Shown piece after piece: positions 8,085-18,310 of a stretch of 64,000 nucleotides of DNA. The first letter of the stretch is position 1; every line of letters starts with the position of its first letter. A program made the translations under genes and the position numbers. Origin of the DNA: Stackebrandtia nassauensis DSM 44728 (GTDB lineage Bacteria > Actinomycetota > Actinomycetes > Mycobacteriales > Micromonosporaceae); the NCBI RefSeq assembly GCF_000024545.1, contig NC_013947.1, positions 806,001 through 870,000 on the forward strand, written 5' to 3'. Below the pieces are notes generated by a model. It saw only the letters and a program-made list of their open reading frames with translations, was not told the DNA's origin and did not search any database.

Positions 8085-9065
8085 ATGACGACTCCGACGA
8101 TGCGAGCCGCCCGGTTGCGAGAGCCCGGTCCGGTGACGAACCTGGAACTTGTCGACCTCCCGGTGCCGGAACCGCGACCGGGCTGGGTTCGCGTCAAGGT
8201 GGAGGCCTTCGGCCTCAACCGTTCCGAACTCCACACCCGGCTGGGCCTGGCCGAGGGCGTCACCTTCCCGCGGGTGCTGGGCATCGAGTGCGTCGGCGTC
8301 GTGGACGCCGATCCGGACGGCGACCTGGAAGGCCGCCAGGTCGCCGCGATGATGGGGGACATGGGGCGCCGCTACGACGGCGGCTACGCCGAGTACACCG
8401 TCGTGCCGCGCTCCAATGTGGTCCCGTTCCGCTCCGCACTGCCGTGGGAGGTCATCGGCGCGGTCCCCGAGACCCTGCAGACGGCCTACGGTTCGCTCAC
8501 CACCGGCCTGGACCTGCACGCCGGGCAGACGCTGCTGATCCGGGGCGGCACCTCCGCCCTCGGCCTGGTCGCCGCGACGCTGGCCAAGGACATCGGCGCC
8601 ACGGTCCTGTCCACCACCCGTAACCCGGACCGGGCCGAGGCGCTGCTGCGGCAGGGCGTCGACCAGGCCGTCGTCGACGATGGACACATCGCGGACACGG
8701 TGCGCGGCCTGTGCCCCGGCGGGGTCGACGCCGCGCTGGAACTGGTCGGCACCCCGACGCTGCCGGACACGCTCGCGGCCACCCGGGTACACGGCACGGT
8801 GTGCTTCACCGGCATGCTGTCCAACGAGTGGATCGTCCCGAACTTCTATCCGATCGGGTACATCCCCAAAGGCGTGCGGCTCACCGGTTACGGCGGCGAG
8901 AGCGAGGACCTGCCCAGCGAGGTGCTCCAGGACCATCTGGACAAACTCGCCTCCGGCGCGGTCAACCCGGGACCGACACACGTGTACACACTGGACGACA
9001 TCCGGCGGGCGCACGACGACCTGGAACACAACCGAGTGTTCGGCAAACTCGTCGTGCGGCTCTAG
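8085..9065 (+). CDS. Zinc-independent quinone oxidoreductase-like MDR protein
   Basis: 326 residues, starting 11 nt after the NTF2-like gene. The GroES-like N-terminal domain shows MRAARLREPGPVTNLELVDLPVPEPRPGWVRVKVEAFGLNRSELHTRLG and VLGIECVGVV. The Rossmann NADP-binding segment is LLIRGGTSALGLVAATLAKDIGA followed by STTRNPDRAEALLRQGVD. The structural-zinc cysteine cluster of classical alcohol dehydrogenases is missing, which places it with quinone/enone reductases. The substrate is unknown. Its TAG overlaps the TAG of the convergent phosphosugar mutase in a shared CTAG. Confidence 0.85.
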   Translation: MTTPTMRAARLREPGPVTNLELVDLPVPEPRPGWVRVKVEAFGLNRSELHTRLGLAEGVTFPRVLGIECVGVVDADPDGDLEGRQVAAMMGDMGRRYDGGYAEYTVVPRSNVVPFRSALPWEVIGAVPETLQTAYGSLTTGLDLHAGQTLLIRGGTSALGLVAATLAKDIGATVLSTTRNPDRAEALLRQGVDQAVVDDGHIADTVRGLCPGGVDAALELVGTPTLPDTLAATRVHGTVCFTGMLSNEWIVPNFYPIGYIPKGVRLTGYGGESEDLPSEVLQDHLDKLASGAVNPGPTHVYTLDDIRRAHDDLEHNRVFGKLVVRL

Positions 9066-10723
9066 AGCCCGAGCGCCGCCGCGGTCTCGGTGCGCAGCGC
9101 CTCCAGGCACGCCGCCGCCCGCTCCCGGGCGGCGGGGATGTCGTCGTCGGCCACCGGCTCCACGAACTCCAGGTACGCCTTCAGCTTCGGCTCGGTTCCC
9201 GAGGGCCGCACCACGACCCGGGCGTTGGTGGTGCGCAGCGTGACCACGTCGGCCTCCGGCCGCAGGTCGACGTGCTCGGTGATCGGATCGTCCAAAAGGG
9301 TCTTCGGTGGGTTGGCGCGCAGCCGGGCCATGGCGTCGGCGATCTCGCGCAGGTCGTCCACCCGCACCGACAGCTGACTGGTGGCGTGGACGCCGAACTC
9401 GCGGGCCAGCTCGTCGAGCCGGTCGGGCAGGTTGTGCAGCTGGGCCCGCAGCCCGGCGGCCAGCTCGCAGGTCAACAGCGCCGCCGAGACGCCGTCCTTG
9501 TCGCGGACGTGCCCGGGGGCGACGCAGTAGCCGATGGCCTCCTCGTAGCCGAAGGCCAGGTCGTCGGCGGCCCGCACGATCCACTTGAACCCGGTCAGCG
9601 TCTCCTCGTACGCGACGCCCCTGGCCTCGCACAGTGCCCGCAGCATCGACGAGGACACGATCGTGGTGGCGTAGGTGCCGCCCCGGCCGCGCCGGATCAG
9701 GTGGTCGGCCAGCAGGATGCCCAGCTCGTCGCCGCGCAGTCCCCGCCAGCCCTTGGCGTCCTCGATGGCCACCGCGCACCGGTCGGCGTCCGGGTCCAGT
9801 GCGATGGCCAGGTCCGCCCCGGTGCGGCGCGCCAGCGCGATCAGCAGGTCCATCGCGCCGGGTTCCTCGGGGTTGGGGAAGGCGACGGTGGGGAAGTCCG
9901 GGTCGGGTTCGGCCTGCTCGGCCACCAGCGGCGGGGCCGCGAAACCGGCGCGCACCATGGCATCGCGCAGCGTCGCGCCGCCGACGCCGTGCATCGGGGT
10001 GGCCACGACGGACAGCGCCTTGGGGTTGTGCGGGTCGACGACCGCCGCCACCCCGTCCAGATAGGACTCGACTATGGACTCGCCCAGCCGCTCCCCGGCC
10101 TCGCCGAGCTTGATCTTCGACAGTGGACCGAGTTTCTCGATCGCGGACTCGATCTCGGCGTCCACGGGGGACACGATCTGCGCCCCGGCACCGCGCGGCC
10201 CACCCAGCGCCGCGCCCAGATAGACCTTGTAACCGTTGTCGGCGGGCGGATTGTGGCTGGCGGTGACCATGACACCGGCCACCGCGTCCAGGGCCCGCAC
10301 CGCGTGGGCCAGCACCGGCGTCGGCAGCGGCCGGGGCATGAGCAGCGCGCGCCGTCCGCTGCCGGTGACGACCCGGGCGGTCTCCTCGGCGAAGTCGGTG
10401 GAGCCGTACCGGGCGTCGAAGCCGATCACGACCGGACCGGCCGCGCCCTTGCCGTCCAACCAGGACACCAGTCCGGCGGCGGCCGCGCGCACCACCGCGC
10501 GGTTCATCCCGGCCGGGCCGGCGCGGACCGGGCCGCGCAGTCCGGCGGTGCCGAAGGTCAGCCGTCCGGAGAACCGGTCCGCCAGTTCCGGGTGGCTGGC
10601 GGGCAGTTCGTCGAGGAGCCGGTACAGCTCCTCCCGGCTGGCCGGATCCGGGTCATCGGTGATCCAGCGCAGCACGCGGGCCCGAAGCGATTCCAATGTG
10701 GTGGTGGCGGTCGGCTCTGGCAT
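9062..10723 (-). CDS. Phosphoglucomutase/phosphomannomutase-type hexose phosphate mutase
   Basis: 553 residues, the full length of actinobacterial phosphosugar mutases of the alpha-D-phosphohexomutase family. The four signature loops are present: the phosphoserine loop VMVTASHNPPADNGYKVY, the metal loop ALDPDADRCAVAI, the sugar loop GYEEAIGYCVAPGHVRDKDG, and the phosphate-binding loop VVRPSGTEPKLKAYLEF. LTFGTAGLRGPVRAG near the N-terminus is also typical. It interconverts hexose 1- and 6-phosphates, feeding glycogen, trehalose or cell-wall sugar pathways. The exact sugar cannot be told from sequence; the TFGTAG/EEAIGY pattern fits the broad PGM/PMM group. It converges on the oxidoreductase gene. 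Confidence 0.9.
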   Translation of the reverse strand: MPEPTATTTLESLRARVLRWITDDPDPASREELYRLLDELPASHPELADRFSGRLTFGTAGLRGPVRAGPAGMNRAVVRAAAAGLVSWLDGKGAAGPVVIGFDARYGSTDFAEETARVVTGSGRRALLMPRPLPTPVLAHAVRALDAVAGVMVTASHNPPADNGYKVYLGAALGGPRGAGAQIVSPVDAEIESAIEKLGPLSKIKLGEAGERLGESIVESYLDGVAAVVDPHNPKALSVVATPMHGVGGATLRDAMVRAGFAAPPLVAEQAEPDPDFPTVAFPNPEEPGAMDLLIALARRTGADLAIALDPDADRCAVAIEDAKGWRGLRGDELGILLADHLIRRGRGGTYATTIVSSSMLRALCEARGVAYEETLTGFKWIVRAADDLAFGYEEAIGYCVAPGHVRDKDGVSAALLTCELAAGLRAQLHNLPDRLDELAREFGVHATSQLSVRVDDLREIADAMARLRANPPKTLLDDPITEHVDLRPEADVVTLRTTNARVVVRPSGTEPKLKAYLEFVEPVADDDIPAARERAAACLEALRTETAAALGL

Positions 10724-10786
10724 GCGCTGATCTTCGCATAACGCCCCTACGCAGAGGCAGGACGCCCATCGTCGAACGTGACCATG

Positions 10787-12574
10787 TCAGAGGATCTTGT
10801 ACGTCTTCACCGCGTTCTCGAAGATCGGCAGACTGTCCTTCCACGTCTTCTGCGGCACCGACAGGTACACGTGGTACGAGGTCGAACCGTCGGAGGCGAT
10901 GAGCCACATCGCGTGCCGTTTCTGGCCGTCGCTGGAGCGCTCGGCGGTGTACTCCACCTGGTGCGCCTTCAGGTCACCCAGCTTCGCGGGCTTGGACTCC
11001 ACGGTCTCCAGGGTGCCGCTGACGAACTTGTCGCTCGACTTGAGGCCCTCGACGCCACCGGTCACGGCGGCCTTGGGGTCGGCCTCGTTGAGCACGTTGA
11101 GCCGCACCCACCGGTCGCCGTTGTCGGGGTCGGTGATGTCGAGGAAGGTCTGCTCCGGGTTGGACTTCTGCGCGGCCTTCCAGCCCTTGGGGATCTCGAC
11201 GGTGAACCGGCCGTCGGGGTCCTTGTAGAGCTCGGTCTCGAACGCGGCGTCCTGCTGGCTGTCGTCGCCGCTGTCGTCGGAGGGCGGTTCCTCACCGCTG
11301 CCGCCGAACATCATGAAGCCCAGCGTCCCGAGCAGCGCCAGCACCACCACGCCGATGCCGATGCCCAGCAGCATGCCGGTCTTCTTCTGCTGCTTGGGCG
11401 GCTGAGGGAACGGCTGGCCGGTCTGGTGGTAGTACGGGTCCACCGGCGGGGTGTACGGCTCCGCGGTGGCGGCGGCGTATCCGGCCGGGTAGCCCGGCGC
11501 CGCGGCGCCCGAGACCGGTCCGCCGGAGGTGGGGCCACCCGATACCGGGCCGAGTGGCGCGCCGGAGGCGGGCATCGCGGAGGTCGGTGCCGGGGACGTC
11601 GGCGGTGCCGAGACCGGGAAACCGCCGGGCGAGGCCGGTATGCCCGAGATCGGGCCGCCGGAGGTGGGAAGCACCCCGGTGGCGCCGTCGGCCGACAGCG
11701 GCCCCGACAGCAGGCCGGTGAGCGTGTTCCGGGTGTGCTGCACCGTGAACCGCTGCGTCGGGTCCTTGTCGAGCAGTCCGGCCAGCAGCGGCGCCAGCGG
11801 CCCGGCGTTGCGGGGCGCCTCGGGCGGGTCGTGGACGACGGCGTGCATGGTCGCGGTGGTGTCGCCCCGGTCGAAGGGCGGACGGCCCTCCAGCGCGGCG
11901 TACAGCGTCACGCCGAGCGAGAACAGGTCGCTGGGCGGTTCGGCGGGGCCGCCGATCGCCCGTTCGGGCGCGATGTAGTGCGCCGAACCCAGCACCATGC
12001 CCGGCGCGGTGTGTCCGGTTCCGGACGCCGAGGCCGCCGCCGCGCCGAAGTCGGACAGGACGCAGCGCCCGTCGGCGGAGATCATGACGTTGCCGGGCTT
12101 GATGTCGCGGTGCACGATGCCCGCCTCGTGCGCGGCCTCCAGCGCGCTGACCAGCGACAGCCCGATCTTGGCGACCACCCGCGGCGGCATCGGCCCGTCG
12201 GCGGAGATGATGTCGGCCAGGCTGCGGGCCTTGAGCAGCTCCATGACGATCCAGGGACGGCCGTCCTCGGTCACCACGTCGAAGACCCGCACCACCGAGG
12301 CGTGCGAGAGGCTGGCCGCGGCGCGCGCCTCGCGCAGCGTGCGGTCGCACAGCTGCTCGCGCTCGTCCGGCGGCAGATACGGCGGCAGGGTCACTTCCTT
12401 GACGGCCACGTCGCGCTGCAACAGGCGGTCATGGGCACGCCAAACCGTGCCGTGGCCACCGTCGCCGACCTTGGCGGTCAGCTCATAACGGTCGGCGATC
12501 ACGACACCGGGCTGTGCCACGCGCGGTGCTGTCTGCCCCTCGGGGGTCGCGGCGGCATCGGGCGGAAACGTCAC
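10787..12574 (-). CDS. Membrane Ser/Thr protein kinase (PknB-like)
   Basis: 595 residues from the GTG at 12574, chosen for the AAGGAGGAGG ribosome site 8 nt upstream; earlier in-frame starts lack one. The kinase domain (~25-285) is complete: VGDGGHGTVW, catalytic Lys in DVAVKEV, HRDIKPGN, SDFGAAAA and HYIAPERA, so it should be active. Next comes a Gly/Pro/Ser/Ala-rich linker with irregular SGGPxSG and PASG repeats, one membrane helix (GMLLGIGIGVVVLALLGTLGF), an acidic stretch, and a C-terminal extracytoplasmic domain (RFTVEIPKGWKAAQ... YHVYLSVPQKTWKDSLPIFENAVKTYKIL) lacking PASTA repeats. It probably senses an external signal. It is divergent from the mutase gene. Confidence 0.9.
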   Translation of the reverse strand: MTFPPDAAATPEGQTAPRVAQPGVVIADRYELTAKVGDGGHGTVWRAHDRLLQRDVAVKEVTLPPYLPPDEREQLCDRTLREARAAASLSHASVVRVFDVVTEDGRPWIVMELLKARSLADIISADGPMPPRVVAKIGLSLVSALEAAHEAGIVHRDIKPGNVMISADGRCVLSDFGAAAASASGTGHTAPGMVLGSAHYIAPERAIGGPAEPPSDLFSLGVTLYAALEGRPPFDRGDTTATMHAVVHDPPEAPRNAGPLAPLLAGLLDKDPTQRFTVQHTRNTLTGLLSGPLSADGATGVLPTSGGPISGIPASPGGFPVSAPPTSPAPTSAMPASGAPLGPVSGGPTSGGPVSGAAAPGYPAGYAAATAEPYTPPVDPYYHQTGQPFPQPPKQQKKTGMLLGIGIGVVVLALLGTLGFMMFGGSGEEPPSDDSGDDSQQDAAFETELYKDPDGRFTVEIPKGWKAAQKSNPEQTFLDITDPDNGDRWVRLNVLNEADPKAAVTGGVEGLKSSDKFVSGTLETVESKPAKLGDLKAHQVEYTAERSSDGQKRHAMWLIASDGSTSYHVYLSVPQKTWKDSLPIFENAVKTYKIL

Positions 12575-12764
12575 GGGGGTGTCCTCCTCCTTAACCGTCC
12601 CAGTGTTACAAGGAATCCTGAGATCGGCGACCCGTCGATCGGACCAATTCCTCACGGTGCCCAGACGGTGACGAATGGTGCGTATGACGCACACGGGGCG
12701 TGAGATATCCGGCAGGCTCCCGGCGAGCCGACACGCGTCACAACCGTCCGCATACGATCGAGGC

Positions 12765-14345
<1,581 letters not shown>

Positions 14346-14740
14346 GGACTAATTCCAGTCCCATTTCCTCTTAGTGTGTGGCGGTTCGGTCACTGATAAT
14401 GGGATAGGGGCGGATTCTATTTCACTGAATCGTCGTTTTTGACGGGCGATTACCCACCGTAAGAGTGAAACGGTGTCGCGTCATATCTGACCGTGGTCAT
14501 CGTCTCACCTGAAAGGCGCCTGTTAGGGGCCGTAACTTCAGTCCGATCGGTGCGTTATAGGAGGTGTGGGACGTGATGTCGGCTTCGGTTCGTCGTGGGC
14601 TGCGGACGCGCATACGCTCCGCCGAAGGCAGAAATAGGCCACAGAAGACAGTCACGGTGGTTGGCCATCGTGAGTCTCACGGGTTTAGGCTGGCCGACGT
14701 TCGCGATATCGGAAAATCTCAAAGTGAAAGCTATGAGGCG
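14346..14740. other. Non-coding gap upstream of the M20 gene
   Basis: This ~395-bp stretch has lower GC than its surroundings and no convincing gene. It contains a perfect AGGAGG (14559-14564) followed by GTG/ATG at 14573/14576 in frame with the M20 gene. The intervening codons (rare AGA, ATA, AAT and low third-position GC) do not look coding. Confidence 0.5.
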
Positions 14741-16015
14741 ATGACGACTCTGACCGCTCATTCCATGCCAGGGGATCCCATGCCGGCTGATCCCAGGCCG
14801 TCGAGCCACCATGCAGGGCAGGATGACTTCCTCCCCGCCATGCTCGACGGCTGGCTAACGGAAAACGGGTCCGAGCTCGTACAGATTCGTCGTCACCTGC
14901 ACATGAACCCGGAACTGTCCGGATACGAACACGCCACCACGGCACTGATGGCCGAGAAACTGGCCGCCGAGGGCCTCAAGCCCCGGCTGATCCCCGGCGG
15001 CAACGGCCTCACCTGTGACATCGGTGAGGGTGAATCGGGCCGCATCGTGGCCCTGCGCGGCGACATGGACGCGCTGCCGATCCAGGACCCGAAGGACGTC
15101 CCTTACCGCTCAACGGTTCCCGGTGCCTGCCACGCGTGCGGGCACGACGTCCACACCACCGTCCTGCTCGGCGCGGGCCGGGTGCTGGCCGAACTGGACC
15201 GCCGTGGCGAACTGCCCGGCCGGGTCCGGCTGGTGTTCCAGCCCAGCGAGGAGAAGTTCCCCTCCGGGGCGCCGCAGATGATGCGCGCCGGGGCGCTGGA
15301 CGGCGTCTCCTCGATCTTCGCGTTCCACTGCGACCCCAGGCTTCCCACCGGGATGGTCGGGGTCCGCTCCGGTCCGCTGACCGCCGCCAGCGACATGCTG
15401 GAGGTGCGGCTGACCGGCCGCGGCGGCCACACCTCGCGGCCGCACCTGACCACCGACCTGGTGCACGCGCTGTCGCGCGTCGTCGTGGACGTCCCGGCGC
15501 TGCTGGACCGCAGGCTCGACCCGCGAACCGGTGTCGCGCTGGTGTTCGGCGCCATCGAGGCCGGTTCGGCCGCCAACGCGATCCCGCGTGAGGGCCGGGT
15601 GCTGGGCACCGTGCGCATGCTCGACCGCGACGCGTGGAAGACCGTCCCGGACATGGTCACCCAGATCATCGAGGACGTGGTCAGACCCACCGGCGCCGAA
15701 GCCGAGATCACCTACACCCGGGGCGTTCCGCCGGTCATCAACGACCGGGTCGCCACCGCCATGTTCGCGGGCGCGGCCTCGGCCGCGCTCGGCGAGTCGG
15801 CCGTCGTCGAGACGCCGGTCAGCATGGGCGGCGAGGACTTCTCCTGGTACCTGGAACAGGTTCCCGGCGCCATGGCCCGGCTGGGTGTCGGCCGTCCCGG
15901 CGAACACCTGGACCTGCACCAGGGCAGCTTCGACGTGGACGAGAAGGCGATCGCGCACGGCGTGCGGGTGCTGGTCCACACCGCGCTGGCGGCGAGCGCC
16001 TCAGCGGCTTTCTAG
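14741..16015 (+). CDS. M20-family amidohydrolase (HipO/IAA-amidohydrolase type)
   Basis: 424 residues from the ATG at 14741; a start at 14576 would add 55 residues and has a better ribosome site, but codon use there looks non-coding. M20D metal-site motifs are in order: IRRHLHMNPELSGYE, ALRGDMDALPIQD, GACHACGHDVHTTVLLGAG, LVFQPSEEKFPSGA, the lid/dimerisation domain with GRGGHTSRPHLTTDLVHAL, GSAANAIPREGRVLGTVRML, MGGEDFSWYLEQVPG and HLDLHQGSFDVDE. These enzymes cleave N-acyl or N-aminoacyl amides with two metal ions; the substrate here is unknown. No signal peptide is seen. A hairpin follows the stop. Confidence 0.85.
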   Translation: MTTLTAHSMPGDPMPADPRPSSHHAGQDDFLPAMLDGWLTENGSELVQIRRHLHMNPELSGYEHATTALMAEKLAAEGLKPRLIPGGNGLTCDIGEGESGRIVALRGDMDALPIQDPKDVPYRSTVPGACHACGHDVHTTVLLGAGRVLAELDRRGELPGRVRLVFQPSEEKFPSGAPQMMRAGALDGVSSIFAFHCDPRLPTGMVGVRSGPLTAASDMLEVRLTGRGGHTSRPHLTTDLVHALSRVVVDVPALLDRRLDPRTGVALVFGAIEAGSAANAIPREGRVLGTVRMLDRDAWKTVPDMVTQIIEDVVRPTGAEAEITYTRGVPPVINDRVATAMFAGAASAALGESAVVETPVSMGGEDFSWYLEQVPGAMARLGVGRPGEHLDLHQGSFDVDEKAIAHGVRVLVHTALAASASAAF

Positions 16016-16024
16016 AACCTGTCC

Positions 16025-16059
16025 ATCGGCCGGTGCCCTCACACGGGGTACCGGCCGAT
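16025..16059 (+). terminator. Terminator hairpin after the M20 gene
   Basis: A 10-bp stem (16025-16034 with 16050-16059) extended by imperfect inner pairs lies 10 nt beyond the M20 stop codon and is followed by TTCCTGTCT. Confidence 0.65.
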
Positions 16060-16213
16060 TCCTGTCTCGACCCGGCGCGCACGGCCGCCCGCGCAGCCGT
16101 GGCCGCCCTGCCGTTCTGCTGGTGAACTGCCGCCCTTTTGCCTACAGCGCAAGGGGTTCCGCCGGGTACCGTCTCTCCTCGACAGGCAAGGTCAACATCT
16201 CATGGAGGTTCGC

Positions 16214-17725
16214 ATGACCATGTGGACGAAGGCGCGTGTCGGATTCGGCGCGCTGGCCGCTGGGCTGGCTACGGTCATGCTCGCCACGACGGCGGCCGCG
16301 GCGCCCACCCCCGGCGCGCCGGGGGTGGGCGATCCGTACTACCCGGGCGCCGGGAACGGCGGGTACAACGTCGGTCACTACGACATCAGGCTGACCTACC
16401 AGCCGAAGACGGACGAACTGTCCGGGCAGACCACCATCAAGGCGACCGCGACCCAGGATCTTTCCCGTTTCAACCTGGACTTCGGCCTGACCGTCAGCGC
16501 GATCACGGTCAATGACGCCGCCGCGGAGTTCGCCACCGACCCGGCCGACCCCAGCGAGCTGATCGTGACGCCGAGCAGCCCGGTCGCGAAGGGCCAGTCG
16601 CTTCGCGTGCTCGTGAAGTACTCCGGCATTCCGTCCACCGTCGTGATCGAGGGGCGGTACACCGCCTGGACGCGTACGGCCACGGGTGGCTTCGCGGTGA
16701 GTCAGCCCCGGGTCGCCGAGTGGTGGTTCCCGTCCAGCGACCATCCGTCCGACAAGGCCACCTTCGCCGTGTCGGCCGAAGTGCCCGACGGCACCTCCGC
16801 ACTGTCCAACGGTGTCCTGGCCGGAAAGGACGACGAACGCCCCGGCTGGACCAGATGGAACTGGAAGAGCAAGTACCCGATGGCGACCTACCTCGCGTTC
16901 ATCGCGCTGGGCGAGTACGAGGTGCACCAGTCGACCTGGCGGGGCAAGCCGTACATCACGGCGTACGACGAGTCGCTGAAGCCGGAATGGCTGGCGACGG
17001 CCAAGGAGCAGATCGGAACCACACCGGAGGTCACCGACTTCCTCAGCGACAAGTTCGGTCCCTACCCGTTCGAGGCGATCGGCGGCGTGGCCGTCAACGG
17101 CATCGGGTACGCGATCGAGAACCAGACCCGCCCGGCCTACGGCACCTCCTTCTGGGACCTTCCCGAGCCCGGCTGGGTGATCGCGCACGAGCAGGCACAC
17201 CAATGGTTCGGCGACTCGGTGTCAGTGGCCGACTGGAGCCACATGTGGCTCAACGAGGGCTTCGCGACGTACGCGGAATGGCTGTGGTCGGAAGAGCGTG
17301 GCCTCGGTACGGCCGACCAGCTGGCCCAGGCGTTCTACGAGAAGTACCCCGCCGACGACCCGTTCTGGCAGGTCGTCGTCGCCGACCCGAAGAAGATCTT
17401 CGAGTCCGCGGTGTATGAGCGGGGAGCCATGGCGCTGCACGCCCTGCGCGGCGAGGTCGGCGACCGGAAGTTCTTCGAGATCCTGCGGAGCTGGCACAAG
17501 CTCAAGAAGGGCGGCAACGCCACCACCGCCGAGTTCATCGCCCGCGCCGAACGTGTCGCCGGCGAACAACTCGACGAGCTCTTCGAGACCTGGATCTATG
17601 CCAAGGGCAAGCCGGCGACGAGTCCGAACGGGGCCGATGTCCAGGTGAAGGGCGAACCGAAGTCCTTTGACGGGATGGTGAAACTCCACAAGCATTTCGT
17701 CGAGCACGGCCACGGCCAGCACTGA
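16214..17725 (+). CDS. Secreted M1-family zinc metallopeptidase
   Basis: 503 residues from the ATG at 16214 (GGAGG at 16204-16208; an ATG at 16202 overlaps that site). A signal peptide (basic MTMWTKAR, hydrophobic core, cut near AAAAPTPG) predicts secretion. The N-terminal saddle domain is followed by the gluzincin domain: the exopeptidase-type GYAIENQ segment, zinc motif HEQAHQWFGDSV, and the third ligand in NEGFATYAE 18 residues later. The catalytic Tyr is probably in SAVYERGAMALHALR. It lacks the large C-terminal helical domain of aminopeptidase N, like other short secreted actinobacterial M1 enzymes, and ends in a His-rich tail (KHFVEHGHGQH). Likely role: extracellular peptide breakdown. 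Confidence 0.9.
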   Translation: MTMWTKARVGFGALAAGLATVMLATTAAAAPTPGAPGVGDPYYPGAGNGGYNVGHYDIRLTYQPKTDELSGQTTIKATATQDLSRFNLDFGLTVSAITVNDAAAEFATDPADPSELIVTPSSPVAKGQSLRVLVKYSGIPSTVVIEGRYTAWTRTATGGFAVSQPRVAEWWFPSSDHPSDKATFAVSAEVPDGTSALSNGVLAGKDDERPGWTRWNWKSKYPMATYLAFIALGEYEVHQSTWRGKPYITAYDESLKPEWLATAKEQIGTTPEVTDFLSDKFGPYPFEAIGGVAVNGIGYAIENQTRPAYGTSFWDLPEPGWVIAHEQAHQWFGDSVSVADWSHMWLNEGFATYAEWLWSEERGLGTADQLAQAFYEKYPADDPFWQVVVADPKKIFESAVYERGAMALHALRGEVGDRKFFEILRSWHKLKKGGNATTAEFIARAERVAGEQLDELFETWIYAKGKPATSPNGADVQVKGEPKSFDGMVKLHKHFVEHGHGQH

Positions 17726-17735
17726 GCGCTTAACG

Positions 17736-17769
17736 ACGGGTCGGCACCCCTTCGGGGGTGTCGGCCCGT
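17736..17769. terminator. Bidirectional terminator hairpin with TTCG loop
   Basis: A 15-bp stem with two G:U pairs (17736-17750 with 17755-17769) and a TTCG tetraloop lies 10 nt after the M1 peptidase stop and before the convergent GGCT-like gene. Confidence 0.8.
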
Positions 17770-17789
17770 TTCACGTGTCGGGGGGTGGG

Positions 17790-18239
17790 TCAGCCTGGCG
17801 CGCAGGGTCGCTTGCGCAGCGCGGCGACGTAGTCCTCCGGGGCTCCGGCCTTCTCGGCGGCGGCGGCCAGCTCGGCCAGGTACCACACGCTGGGCAGACC
17901 GCCCTCGTAACCGTTGAACACGTACATCCACACCGCGACGTCACCGTCGAGGGTGGCGGCGGTGGTGTGAATCCGGCGATACATGCCGCCGTTGGCGCCC
18001 TCCAACTCGTCGAGCGTCTCCACGTCGGCGGTCGGATCGACGTCGTACAAGGCGACGAAGGTGCGATCCCCCTCGGCTTCGACGGCGGTGGCGACGGCGG
18101 ACTCCCAGCCCAGCTCGCGCCCTCCGAAGGTCAATCTCCAGCCCTCAAGCCAGCCGGTACCCACCAGTGGGGACCTCGGGCACGTGGCCCGCATTCGTCC
18201 GGGGTCGAGGTTCGAACCATAGGCGGCATACAGCGGCAC
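17790..18239 (-). CDS. Gamma-glutamylcyclotransferase-like protein
   Basis: 149 residues from the GTG at 18239, chosen because the family begins with the dinucleotide-like loop YAAYGSNLD. Other GGCT-fold marks are GRMRATCPRSPLVGTGWLEGWRLTFGG and ALYDVDPTADVETLDELEGANGGMYRR, where the acidic residue of DELEG is the expected catalytic Glu. No ribosome site precedes the start and the sequence upstream is AT-rich (CTATCGTTCTATA), so the message may be leaderless. Family members cyclise gamma-glutamyl amines with release of 5-oxoproline; the substrate is not assigned. Divergent from lpdA. Confidence 0.8.
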   Translation of the reverse strand: MPLYAAYGSNLDPGRMRATCPRSPLVGTGWLEGWRLTFGGRELGWESAVATAVEAEGDRTFVALYDVDPTADVETLDELEGANGGMYRRIHTTAATLDGDVAVWMYVFNGYEGGLPSVWYLAELAAAAEKAGAPEDYVAALRKRPCAPG

Positions 18240-18310
18240 TATAGAACGATAGCGTGAGGGACAATCACTGCGCAGCCGTTGTCGCAAATACGGAAAGCCC
18301 GAGGTAAATC

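Noticed and set aside
9062-9065. Shared CTAG of two convergent stop codons as a site of interest.
   Set aside because: Such stop overlaps recur here (also at 58708-58711) and are a normal result of dense packing.
10778-12703. 641-codon plus-strand open frame.
   Set aside because: It lies antisense to a well-supported membrane kinase and has shadow-type low-complexity composition.
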